From DATDYB01 sp036517115 (GTDB lineage Bacteria; Patescibacteriota; Minisyncoccia; Phycocordibacterales; PALSA-1337): a stretch of DNA of 64,000 nucleotides. Positions within the stretch are counted from its first letter, which is position 1. Each line of letters starts with the position of its first letter. Of this stretch, positions 7,391 to 14,352 are shown piece by piece. A program made the translations under genes and the position numbers. The notes under the pieces were generated by a model. The model did not search any database. It was not told the origin of the DNA and saw only the letters and a list, made by a program, of their open reading frames with translations. Location: contig DATDYB010000023.1 in assembly GCA_036517115.1 (NCBI GenBank), positions 1-64,000 of the forward strand, in the 5' to 3' direction.

Positions 7391-7437
7391 ATTTTTAAAT
7401 GTAAAGTTAAAAGTGAAAAATTAAAAGTTATAAAGTG

Positions 7438-7466
7438 AGTATAGCAAAAGGGGATAGGTTTGACAA
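7438..7466 (-). promoter_or_regulatory. clpP promoter
   Basis: Minus strand TTGTCA (7466-7461), 17-bp spacer ending TGC (extended), then TATACT (7443-7438). The -35 overlaps that of the divergent gene. Confidence 0.75.
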
Positions 7467-7488
7467 TACTTTTGATGCGTGATATTTT
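7460..7488 (+). promoter_or_regulatory. promoter of the 7598 gene
   Basis: TTGACA (7460-7465), a 17-bp spacer and TATTTT (7483-7488), giving a leader of roughly 100 nt that ends in AGAAAGGAAG. Confidence 0.65.
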
Positions 7489-7597
7489 AAGTCGCGAATC
7501 GTTCTTTGCATATGGATTGTAGAGACGGCAAAACAACCGGTGATCCTTGTTAACACAGTGTTGTTGGCGAGTCTAACCAAACAGAGAAAGGAAGATT

Positions 7598-8479
7598 GTG
7601 AATACACAATCAACGTTAGTAGTATCCCGCAGAAAGCAGTTCGCCAGTTATGAAGATAAACCTCTTCCCGTGCTCGACGTGCCGGCGCGGCATCTCACGC
7701 CGGGTATTCAGGCACTCTCCGAACTCGGTATTACCACTAAAGACTGGGAGGCGATTTCCGATGCGAACAGTCCGCTTGCCAAAAGGGTGGCGCGTGCATG
7801 GAAAGTAGGGGGATGGTCACTCACCGAGTCTGAAAGCTTGGCCATCGATCTCCTCGGTACTGATCGAGTGCTTTTGGCACCCGATGTCGCTGAAGTGCAA
7901 GACCAATCACCCCAGCCATTTTCTTCGAGAAAAATTCCCTACTCTGCTGAGACACTCCGCCAGGCAAGTCTCGCTAACGAACATGACAAAGCGGAATGGA
8001 GACTTACCTACTGCCTCGGTTTGTCTCCACGACAAGTTCTCGGTCGGGTGCTCAAGGCTGGGTTGCATGTAGATAGCGAGCATCAGTCGGCGATTAGCAT
8101 GTGGGAGAAGTACTACCGCTCCACATATCTTGCTGGATACTATCTGGTCGATTGGACCATGCACTATTATGTCAAAGAGAACCACCAACCCTATCGGTGG
8201 GATGAGCAAGAAGACGAGATTGCGAAGCTCCCTGAACAGACCCTTCGAGCGCCGGCGGCGATGATGCTCGAGACATGGGCAAGCTACGCGCTCGTGACCG
8301 GGCACCCGAAATGGAATCAGTACTGCTGTTTGCATGGCACACGAATTGAAACCATGGAAGAGGGTCCGCAAAAGTTCCTCTCTATATATCCTGGCGAGGG
8401 GGCGATCCCTAGAGTGCGTGTCTGTGAAGAAAAAGAATTTCACAGCGGCGTCGTATTGCTCCGGAAACCTGATTTCTAA
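7598..8479 (+). CDS. protein of unknown function
   Basis: I do not recognise this 293-residue protein. It begins with GTG 7598, preceded by AGAAAGGAAG. It has no signal peptide or membrane helix. The middle is rich in Trp and Tyr (MWEKYYRSTYLAGYYLVDW). The C-terminal third has a CC pair and a His (NQYCCLHGTR) that could bind metal, though this is speculation. It is monocistronic, with its own promoter and terminator, and divergent from clpP. Confidence 0.7.
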   Translation: MNTQSTLVVSRRKQFASYEDKPLPVLDVPARHLTPGIQALSELGITTKDWEAISDANSPLAKRVARAWKVGGWSLTESESLAIDLLGTDRVLLAPDVAEVQDQSPQPFSSRKIPYSAETLRQASLANEHDKAEWRLTYCLGLSPRQVLGRVLKAGLHVDSEHQSAISMWEKYYRSTYLAGYYLVDWTMHYYVKENHQPYRWDEQEDEIAKLPEQTLRAPAAMMLETWASYALVTGHPKWNQYCCLHGTRIETMEEGPQKFLSIYPGEGAIPRVRVCEEKEFHSGVVLLRKPDF

Positions 8480-8494
8480 TTTTAATCACTACAT

Positions 8495-8523
8495 GTCCTG
8501 TCGCAGGTGCGACGGGACTTTTT
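8495..8523 (+). terminator. terminator after the 7598 gene
   Basis: GTCCTGTCGCA (8495-8505) pairs with TGCGACGGGAC (8508-8518), followed by TTTTT. Confidence 0.8.
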
Positions 8524-8573
8524 CTTTGCAAAAAAATTCTGGAGTGCTACTCTTCTATACAGAAAGGTTTGAT

Positions 8574-8777
8574 ATGGCAAGTAAACTTAAAAAGATCGGA
8601 CCAGGTACTTACGCGGTTACTTACGCGGTGCCGCCCAACAAGTATGGCGTCTTCGCGATGCACGACAGCTCCGCCCCTTCTCCAAGGAGCGAAATTAAAA
8701 GGGTGATCAATGGACCAATCGCCGCGACGCGACGAAAACTGATCGCTCGTTCAGAAAGAATGAAGAAAAAAACGTAA
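8574..8777 (+). CDS. small basic protein of unknown function
   Basis: A 67-residue protein starting MASKLKKIGPGTYAVTYAVP and ending in a Lys/Arg-rich tail (RSERMKKKT). ATG 8574 has AGAAAGG upstream and a plausible promoter (TTGCAA near 8526, TACTCT near 8548). An intrinsic terminator follows at once. The basic tail suggests nucleic-acid binding, which is only an inference. The same frame is open further upstream but would run through the previous terminator. Confidence 0.6.
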   Translation: MASKLKKIGPGTYAVTYAVPPNKYGVFAMHDSSAPSPRSEIKRVINGPIAATRRKLIARSERMKKKT

Positions 8778-8784
8778 AATGTAT

Positions 8785-8808
8785 ACTCCGAATTTTTCGG
8801 AGTTTTTT
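8785..8808 (+). terminator. terminator after the 67-residue gene
   Basis: ACTCCGAA (8785-8792), loop TTT, TTCGGAGT (8796-8803), then a T-run. Confidence 0.85.
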
Positions 8809-8812
8809 GTAC

Positions 8813-8841
8813 TTGCCTTGGTGGCACACTTTTGATACACT
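8813..8841 (+). promoter_or_regulatory. promoter of the second toxin-antitoxin operon
   Basis: TTGCCT (8813-8818), a 17-bp spacer and TACACT (8836-8841), 7 nt before ATG 8849. Predicted leaderless. Confidence 0.75.
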
Positions 8842-8848
8842 TAGATAT

Positions 8849-9076
8849 ATGGCTACCAGCAAAAAAAGAATCAACATAAGTGTCTCGAAAGACATGGAAA
8901 AAGCCTTAACGATACTTGCTGAAAGGGACGATGTACCTCAAGCTACCAAAGCATCGGAGCTTCTCGCGCAAGCTATCGAAATAGAAGAGGATGCGGTATG
9001 GGAGATGGTTGTTAAGGAACGCATGCGAAAACCTCGCTTCGTATCACACGAAGAAGCGTGGAATATTAAAAAATGA
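8849..9076 (+). CDS. ribbon-helix-helix type antitoxin
   Basis: A 75-residue protein. Its N-terminus KRINISVSKDMEKALTILAE fits a ribbon-helix-helix DNA-binding motif: a basic strand followed by two helices. The acidic C-terminal part would wrap the toxin. It overlaps the toxin by 4 bp (9073-9076). The operon promoter ends 7 nt before this ATG. The antitoxin is likely to autorepress, as RHH antitoxins usually do. Confidence 0.8.
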   Translation: MATSKKRINISVSKDMEKALTILAERDDVPQATKASELLAQAIEIEEDAVWEMVVKERMRKPRFVSHEEAWNIKK

Positions 9077-9366
9077 ACACTCGATTTTCCATTCGCTACC
9101 ACTATCAGGTGATGGAGGATGATATTCCGAGTCTCTCACGTGAATGGAACGCACGCATCAGAGAGACAGTTGAAAAAAAGCTAACCAACCATCCCGAAGT
9201 TTTCGGAAAACCTTTACAGCGATCTCTTGCAAGTTGTAGAAAACTACGGGTGGGAGATTACCGAGTTATTTTCACGATCTCAAAAACAGAGGTGAAGGTG
9301 TGGGCTATCGGACATCGGAGTACTATTTATGGGATTGCGGAAAAAAGAATTAACAAATTTTTATAA
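9073..9366 (+). CDS. RelE/ParE-superfamily toxin
   Basis: A 97-residue protein with a helical N-terminal half (SREWNARIRETVEKKLTNHP) and the RelE-type core LRVGDYRVIFTISKTEVKVW followed by AIGHRSTIYGIAEKR. This fits ribosome-dependent interferase toxins, although the exact catalytic residues vary and cannot be assigned here. It is translationally coupled to the antitoxin upstream. Its stop codon shares one base with the rsmE start, so the housekeeping methyltransferase is in the same operon. Confidence 0.85.
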   Translation: MNTRFSIRYHYQVMEDDIPSLSREWNARIRETVEKKLTNHPEVFGKPLQRSLASCRKLRVGDYRVIFTISKTEVKVWAIGHRSTIYGIAEKRINKFL

Positions 9367-10070
9367 TGCGACTACATCGATTCTTCATCACCCCTCCCTC
9401 TCAGCCGATAACAGTGGGAGAAAAAATTGAGGTTACGGATGCTGCACTGATCCATCAGTGGCGGAAGGTTTTTCGTTTTAAGGGAGCACGTGAAACCGTT
9501 ATTTTGCTTCCTAATTCAGGCGTGGAACTTGTTTCGGAAGTTGTATCGATTGATGATAAAAAAGCTGTCGTTGAAATTGTTGCGTCGAACACTAAGGAAA
9601 CACGTCAAAAGAAAATAGTATTGTTTCAGTCGATCATCAAAGGAGATCATTTTGAATTAGTGCTCGAGAAATGCACCGAACTCGGCGTTTCACATTTCGT
9701 GCCGATCGTCGCAGAGCGAAGTGAAAAGAAAAATATAAATTTAGAGCGCGCGAAAAAAATTGTGAAAGAAGCGAGCGAGCAGTCGGGGAAAACAATACTC
9801 CCTATCGTTGATGATGTTGTGACACTTGAAAAGGTGTTAAACATTTTCACAGTTCCCTCTATCGCTCTTGATTTCTCTGATCAGAGAATCGACGCTAAAA
9901 ACTTTTCACAAAAGGAGCTTGGAATTTTTGTTGGGCCTGAAGGAGGATGGACTGATCGCGAGCGGGAATTTTTTAAAACAAAAAATGTTTCTATGGTTTC
10001 GCTCGGAGAACAAGTTCTTCGTAGCGAAACTGCGGCCATAGCTGTTTCAGCTTTACTACTCTTAAAATAA
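9366..10070 (+). CDS. rsmE: 16S rRNA (uracil-1498-N3)-methyltransferase
   Basis: A 234-residue RsmE, a SPOUT-class methyltransferase that modifies U1498 of 16S rRNA. There is an N-terminal PUA-like domain (about 1-70) and a knotted SAM-binding domain with the family signatures ELGVSHFVPI, FVGPEGGWTDRE and LGEQVLRSETAAI. The usual length is about 240. It is joined by a 1-bp overlap to the toxin gene and may therefore be expressed from the toxin-antitoxin promoter. Confidence 0.95.
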   Translation: MRLHRFFITPPSQPITVGEKIEVTDAALIHQWRKVFRFKGARETVILLPNSGVELVSEVVSIDDKKAVVEIVASNTKETRQKKIVLFQSIIKGDHFELVLEKCTELGVSHFVPIVAERSEKKNINLERAKKIVKEASEQSGKTILPIVDDVVTLEKVLNIFTVPSIALDFSDQRIDAKNFSQKELGIFVGPEGGWTDREREFFKTKNVSMVSLGEQVLRSETAAIAVSALLLLK

Positions 10071-10098
10071 AAACCGACTTCAAAAAGTCGGTTTTTAT
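10069..10098. terminator. bidirectional terminator between rsmE and tig
   Basis: AAACCGACTT (10071-10080) pairs with AAGTCGGTTT (10085-10094), with A- and T-runs on either side. It serves both convergent genes. Confidence 0.85.
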
Positions 10099-10099
10099 T

Positions 10100-11158
10100 T
10101 TATTTCTTTCCCTCCAAAAAAGCAAAAACTTTTTCGTTAGCAAGTACAGTGCGAGCATAAACTCGAGCTCGTTCTTTGTCGACGTCAGGATAGTGAGCAG
10201 TCAACGTTGTTACTTCTTTTTCGATCTCGTCATCTGAAGGAATTAATTTTTCCTTGAGTGCGATCTCGTGGAGAATGAGTGAAAGCTTCGCGCGTTTTTC
10301 CGCGTCCTCCCTCCACTCCTTGCGTAAGTCATCTTCAGTTTTGTTAAGACGTTTCAAGTAGTCTTCTTGTTTGAGTCCCATGCGCACGAGGTCGTCTCTA
10401 AATTGGCCGAGCATTTTTGCAAGCTCGTGTTCAACTAAAAGATTTGGCACATCGATGGTTGATGCACTGATGATCGCTTCGACGATCTGGAGACGTTTTT
10501 TTTCCTTGGCTTTACGTTCCTTGTCCTCCTTCATGTTGGCGTGAAGTTTTTCTTTGAAGTCCCCGACATCTTTAAAGTCACCTAATGTTTTTATGAACTC
10601 ATTGGTGAACTCTGGCATGTTGTGCTCCACTTCTTTGTCGTGTTCTTCTTTGCTTTTGCTGTGGTCGTGTTTTGAATGATCTACTCGGGATTTTCTAACC
10701 TCAAGAATGACATCATCGATTTCCTTATCAGTGACTTCGATCGGTGCATCTTTTTCTTTGTGTGCTTCCTGTGCGATTGATTGGTAATCGGCGAGGGTGA
10801 TAGCAGGTTTCACTGCAACCTTAATAACAAACTCAAGAGGATTCCCAGGGGCTAGCTTAGTGATTCGGATTTCCGGTCGGTCAATTATTTCAAGCTTCTT
10901 TTCCTCGATGATGAGAGGATACACATCGGCGAGTGCACGTTCTGCCATTTCCTCAAGAAGCGCCATTTCTCCCACATGCTTCATGAGGATGTTTTCAGGT
11001 ACCTTACCCTGTCTGAAACCAGGAATAGTTACTTTGCCTGTCAGGTAGTCGACTGCTGCTTTACGATATGATGCGACACTTTCTGTAGGAATACTGCCTG
11101 AAATCTCTACTTCAGAATGCGGTAGGTTTTTAATTGAAAGATTGGTATATAGGTTCAT
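10100..11158 (-). CDS. tig: trigger factor without a PPIase domain
   Basis: A 352-residue ribosome-associated chaperone. The N-terminal ribosome-binding domain carries the signature PGFRQGKVP (residues 46-54). The C-terminal helical arms begin near residue 200 (GDFKEKLHANMKEDKERK) and run to the end. Trigger factors are usually about 430 residues with an FKBP-type prolyl isomerase domain between these parts. Here that domain is replaced by a short charged linker rich in His and Lys (VDHSKHDHSKSKEEHDKE, about residue 165). The start at 11158 matches family starts and lies 8 nt after an extended -10 contributed by the palindromic element 11168-11271. Confidence 0.92.
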   Translation of the reverse strand: MNLYTNLSIKNLPHSEVEISGSIPTESVASYRKAAVDYLTGKVTIPGFRQGKVPENILMKHVGEMALLEEMAERALADVYPLIIEEKKLEIIDRPEIRITKLAPGNPLEFVIKVAVKPAITLADYQSIAQEAHKEKDAPIEVTDKEIDDVILEVRKSRVDHSKHDHSKSKEEHDKEVEHNMPEFTNEFIKTLGDFKDVGDFKEKLHANMKEDKERKAKEKKRLQIVEAIISASTIDVPNLLVEHELAKMLGQFRDDLVRMGLKQEDYLKRLNKTEDDLRKEWREDAEKRAKLSLILHEIALKEKLIPSDDEIEKEVTTLTAHYPDVDKERARVYARTVLANEKVFAFLEGKK

Positions 11159-11166
11159 AAAGTATA

Positions 11167-11175
11167 AACATACCA
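11167..11175 (-). promoter_or_regulatory. extended -10 of tig at the edge of the palindrome
   Basis: Minus strand TGG-TATGTT (11175-11167), 8 nt before the tig ATG. The matching edge of the second palindrome serves rpsG in the same way. Confidence 0.55.
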
Positions 11176-11271
11176 ATCAACGAATGATGCGAATTCAACG
11201 AATGGCTACGAATGCTTCTTCCGGAATTTGTAGCCATTAGTATATTTGTACTCATTCGTATATTAGTATGT
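11168..11271. repeat. 104-bp palindromic element built of TACGAAT-like words
   Basis: The two arms, about 46 nt each (11168-11213 and 11226-11271), are largely complementary around a 12-nt loop. Each arm is a chain of short words such as ACGAAT and GGCTACGAAT. A relative lies at 61537-61630. Confidence 0.8.
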
Positions 11272-11315
11272 GATTGAATTCCCAGTCTAACTTCTCAGAG
11301 CAAAATTAGCAAGCA

Positions 11316-11344
11316 AAAACCGCTCGATAACTAGAAGCGGTTTA
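11316..11344 (-). terminator. terminator of the 11357-11734 gene
   Basis: AAAACCGCT (11316-11324) pairs with AGCGGTTT (11336-11343). The minus-strand reading ends in a T-run. Confidence 0.7.
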
Positions 11345-11356
11345 TTGCAGCCTCAT

Positions 11357-11734
11357 CTATTGTATCTCCGAGATACTTGCCTCTAGTTCGGTGAAGCTTT
11401 CCATCTTCAGATCTTCGTCAATCGAACTTACTTCATCTGAAGTAGGTAGAGCTTCTGGCGTTGTTTCGACGTGCTCAGCTCCTGGCATAACTTCCCCGGT
11501 TTCAGTTTGATGTGTTACCGAGTTGATCCTCTGTCCCCAGAAATACAATGCACCGAGAACGAGTACGATGATAATAATGGTGGAGCCGACAATCGGTCCG
11601 ACAGAATGTTTCTCTTGAACAGGTATCGTCTGTGTTGGTGGCGTTGCTACTGGAGGAGGAGTGACAGACGGTTGCGTAGGAACTACCTGTGCCGCGGACT
11701 GTGGAGGGATAGTTTGGTTTTGTAGTGGGTCCAT
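11357..11734 (-). CDS. single-pass membrane protein, proline-rich N-terminus
   Basis: A 125-residue protein. A Pro/Gln/Thr-rich N-terminal segment (about 1-45) is followed by one membrane helix (VGSTIIIIVLVLGALYFWG, about 48-66) and an acidic C-terminal tail (about 70-125). By charge the tail is probably outside. I know no family for it, but proline-rich single-pass proteins are common in CPR genomes. It starts 8 nt after the stop of the coiled-coil protein upstream, so the two are co-transcribed. Confidence 0.75.
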   Translation of the reverse strand: MDPLQNQTIPPQSAAQVVPTQPSVTPPPVATPPTQTIPVQEKHSVGPIVGSTIIIIVLVLGALYFWGQRINSVTHQTETGEVMPGAEHVETTPEALPTSDEVSSIDEDLKMESFTELEASISEIQ

Positions 11735-11742
11735 ATGATTGA

Positions 11743-12396
11743 TTATTGAATAGTAGAAGGAGTAGTGGTTCCGCCATTAGTGCCCCGCTTGTCTTTGAGC
11801 GTGTCTTTGGCGCGGGCATTAATAGCTGCAATAGCATCGACGAGTGCTTTGTGTGCCTCCTTTACTTTTTGTGCTCCAACATTAAGTTTTCTTTTAACCT
11901 CAGCGATGGTTTGTTTAGGAGTGCTCGCGGTAAATGAATCGATATTTTGGGATTTGATTGAATCGATCTCCTGTCGAGCAAGTGTGATCTTAGTCCGTGC
12001 TTCGGCGGCAAGACGCTTTGCGTCCGTAAGTACCGCTCCCTTTTCTTCCATTTTTACGATACGAGACTCAACACGCGCCGCGTTTTCTTCGATACGCTTC
12101 AGCGCTTCCTCGAGTTTTTGGATGGCGTTCCTGACTTGTATAACGATGCGCTCTTTAGCCACTTCTTGAGCTCGCGTCTTGAACTCGGCTTTTGTCGTTG
12201 AGCCGACGGCACCTTCTTTTTTCCTCTCCTCCTTAAAATCTTCTTTGATAACTTTTGCTTTTTCTCTAACATCTTTCATTTCTTCCTTCGCGGCTTCTTT
12301 TCGTACGGCCGCCGGACGCATTTCTTGCGCGCTCCCGATTATCGGGATGATCAAAAGGAGAGAAAGGAATGCAATAAAATTTCTTTTAGTATTCAT
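11743..12396 (-). CDS. secreted coiled-coil protein of unknown function
   Basis: A 217-residue protein with a signal peptide (MNTKRNFIAFLSLLLIIPII, cleavage probably after GSAQ), then Lys/Glu/Ala-rich helices predicted as coiled coil (about 30-200) and a short Thr-rich tail. No enzymatic motif is visible. It is likely periplasmic or surface-associated. An extended -10 (TGGTATAAT) lies about 30 nt upstream. It forms a two-gene operon with the single-pass protein at 11357. Confidence 0.75.
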   Translation of the reverse strand: MNTKRNFIAFLSLLLIIPIIGSAQEMRPAAVRKEAAKEEMKDVREKAKVIKEDFKEERKKEGAVGSTTKAEFKTRAQEVAKERIVIQVRNAIQKLEEALKRIEENAARVESRIVKMEEKGAVLTDAKRLAAEARTKITLARQEIDSIKSQNIDSFTASTPKQTIAEVKRKLNVGAQKVKEAHKALVDAIAAINARAKDTLKDKRGTNGGTTTPSTIQ

Positions 12397-12423
12397 GCAG
12401 ACAGTTTAGTTGATAATGTGTCT

Positions 12424-12432
12424 ATTATACCA
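12424..12432 (-). promoter_or_regulatory. extended -10 promoter of the coiled-coil operon
   Basis: Minus strand TGG-TATAAT (12432-12424). The -35 is weak. Confidence 0.7.
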
Positions 12433-12449
12433 CTCAAAGAAATATCATC

Positions 12450-12481
12450 AAAGAAGCCCGCCAGATGAGGCGGGTTTCTTT
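12450..12481 (-). terminator. terminator of the nusA-ppa operon
   Basis: Stem CCCGCC/GGCGGG with flanking AAAGAA/TTCTTT pairing. Confidence 0.75.
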
Positions 12482-12503
12482 GAGATTCAGCGGTTATTCG
12501 GAG

Positions 12504-13031
12504 CTACTTCGTTTCCAGACTTTTCTTGTAGAGTTTAATACCCCGTGCGAATGCTTTTTCGGCTGCTTTTCGATCTTTAAAACCAGTGACATTCACTTCT
12601 TTTTCCTGAATTTGCTTGTAGGTTGAGTAAAAATGACGGATTTCCTTAAGTGTATGCTTATTGATATCTTTCAAATCCTGTACATCATCCCATCGAGGAT
12701 CGTCTGCCGGTACACCAATGATTTTATCGTCCGGATCGCCTGAATCCACCATACCCATAAGAGCAATAGGTCGCACGCGAACCAAAATACCGGGAATAAG
12801 TGCGTAGGTTGTTAATACCACAACATCGATAGCATCTCCGTCATCCCATAAGGTTTGCGGAATAAAGCCGTAATCAAAAGGAAAATCTTGTGCAGTGTGA
12901 GCGACGCGGTCGAGCGCTATAATCCCCGTTTTTTTATCGATTTCATATTTGTTTTTTGAGCCTCGGTTGATTTCGATAATAGTGTTAATCCTCTCTGCTG
13001 TTCCTGGCTCAATGTCGTGTAACAAATTCAT
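12504..13031 (-). CDS. ppa: inorganic pyrophosphatase
   Basis: A 175-residue soluble family I pyrophosphatase that hydrolyses PPi and so drives nucleic-acid and protein synthesis. Family signatures are EINRGSKNKYEIDKKTG, the YGFIPQTLWDDGDAIDVVVL segment with the D-x-DPxD-like metal-binding Asp cluster, and SGDPDDKIIGVPADDPRWDD. The usual length is about 175. It follows nusA by 25 nt on the same strand without a terminator, so the two are likely co-transcribed. Confidence 0.97.
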   Translation of the reverse strand: MNLLHDIEPGTAERINTIIEINRGSKNKYEIDKKTGIIALDRVAHTAQDFPFDYGFIPQTLWDDGDAIDVVVLTTYALIPGILVRVRPIALMGMVDSGDPDDKIIGVPADDPRWDDVQDLKDINKHTLKEIRHFYSTYKQIQEKEVNVTGFKDRKAAEKAFARGIKLYKKSLETK

Positions 13032-13056
13032 AATAATTAGTGGTTATGGTGTGTAA

Positions 13057-14199
13057 TTAGGATTTTTTTGCTTCCTCAACTTGCGCTACGGTGGCGCCTT
13101 TTACTGACTGGATGTCTATTTTCCACCCTGTAAGCTTAGCAGCGAGACGCACGTTCTGACCTCCTTTACCGATAGCGAGAGACTGTTGGTCTTCAGCTAC
13201 TTTCACCATGGCTTTATTTTCTTCTTTATTGATTTCGATACCTAATACTTTAGCGGGAGATAGGGAACTTGCGATGAATTTCTGAGGATCGGCAGACCAT
13301 TCAATGATATCGATTTTTTCACCATGGAGTTCGCTCATTACGGTGGTAACGCGTACACCTCGTCCGCCTACTAATGAGCCAATCGGGTCAATATGCGGAT
13401 CGTTTGAGGCTACTGCGATCTTTGAACGGGAACCTGCTTCACGCGCGATTGCTTTGACTTCTACGCTACCATTACTGATCTCAGGAGCCTCTATTTTAAA
13501 GAGTGCTTCAAGAAACTTTGGATGTGAACGGGAAAGGCGAAGCATAATACCCTTAGGGCTGTCTTCCACTGCAAAAAGGTATGCGCGGATACGCTCTCCT
13601 TGACGGTAGCGTTCTCCTGGAATCTGCTCTTCGTAAGGGAGAAAACCGGTAGCACGGCCAAGATCGATGAATATATTACCCCGTTCCATCCTCTGCACCG
13701 TTCCGGTAATGATTTCACCTTGTCGTTCGCCGTATTCTCCGAGGACTGAGACTTTCTCAGCCTCACGGATCTTTTGAATAATGACTTGTTTGGCAGTTTG
13801 CGCTGCAATACGGCCGTAATTATCCTTTTGTTCCAGAGGGAACACGATCTCATCATCAAGCTTGGCGTCTTTTTTAATCTTTTTAGCGTCTTCAAGAAGA
13901 ATATGGTGCTCCGGGTTATATCGAACCTTCACGTCTTCTTCAGCGACGTTCGTGATGTCCTGCTCCTCATCTTCCATGAGGATTTTTGAGCGGTCAACCA
14001 CGATTTTAACCTGATAAAACTCGGTTTTTCCGGAATTTATGTCAAAATGGGCCCGAACAATCTGGCCTTTTTTGCCGTATTCCTTTTTATATGCGGTGGC
14101 AAGGGCCATGGTAATGGCCTCAAGAACCTTCTCTTTTGGAATACCGCGCTCTTCTTCAAGCTGCTGCAGCACCGAGTTGATGACTTTAAGATCGAACAT
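13057..14199 (-). CDS. nusA: transcription termination/antitermination factor NusA
   Basis: A 380-residue NusA that binds RNA polymerase and modulates pausing, termination and antitermination. It has an N-terminal polymerase-binding domain (about 1-125, KEKVLEAITMALATAYKKEY), an S1 domain (about 145-210, ITGTVQRMERGNIFIDLGRA), KH1 (about 245-300) and KH2 with IGKGGQNVRLAAKLTGW (about 345-365). The acidic repeats of proteobacterial NusA are absent, as usual outside Proteobacteria. The short leader carries a terminator-like hairpin after a strong promoter, consistent with feedback on its own transcription. Confidence 0.96.
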   Translation of the reverse strand: MFDLKVINSVLQQLEEERGIPKEKVLEAITMALATAYKKEYGKKGQIVRAHFDINSGKTEFYQVKIVVDRSKILMEDEEQDITNVAEEDVKVRYNPEHHILLEDAKKIKKDAKLDDEIVFPLEQKDNYGRIAAQTAKQVIIQKIREAEKVSVLGEYGERQGEIITGTVQRMERGNIFIDLGRATGFLPYEEQIPGERYRQGERIRAYLFAVEDSPKGIMLRLSRSHPKFLEALFKIEAPEISNGSVEVKAIAREAGSRSKIAVASNDPHIDPIGSLVGGRGVRVTTVMSELHGEKIDIIEWSADPQKFIASSLSPAKVLGIEINKEENKAMVKVAEDQQSLAIGKGGQNVRLAAKLTGWKIDIQSVKGATVAQVEEAKKS

Positions 14200-14220
14200 A
14201 AGTGATTTTTTAATTTTTCT

Positions 14221-14249
14221 AAAAAAACGAGTTCGCCGCGAGGCGAACT
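14221..14249 (-). promoter_or_regulatory. terminator-like attenuator in the nusA leader
   Basis: In the minus strand, an 8-bp stem AGTTCGCC/GGCGAACT (14249-14242, 14237-14230) is followed by CG and seven Ts (14227-14221). It starts only a few nucleotides after the predicted transcription start and 22 nt before the nusA ATG. No upstream gene on this strand needs it as a terminator. Confidence 0.7.
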
Positions 14250-14259
14250 TAACAGATGT

Positions 14260-14288
14260 AATATATCAAATCTCATCTTTTCGGTCAA
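14260..14288 (-). promoter_or_regulatory. nusA promoter
   Basis: Minus strand TTGACC (14288-14283), 17-bp spacer, TATATT (14265-14260). The predicted start is near 14253. Confidence 0.8.
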
Positions 14289-14338
14289 GTGCGAACTTTA
14301 TCCACACTACAGGGAACTTAGGATCAGACAATTGAAGG

Positions 14339-14344
14339 TATAAT
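14339..14344 (+). promoter_or_regulatory. -10 box of the 2556-residue surface gene
   Basis: TATAAT, 8 nt before ATG 14353. The -35 is weak (ACTTAG). Confidence 0.55.
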
Positions 14345-14352
14345 TGTGCAAT

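Noticed and set aside
11168..11271. CRISPR-like array of TACGAAT repeats
   Set aside because: The words are too short and irregular, there are no unique spacers, and the whole unit is a palindrome.
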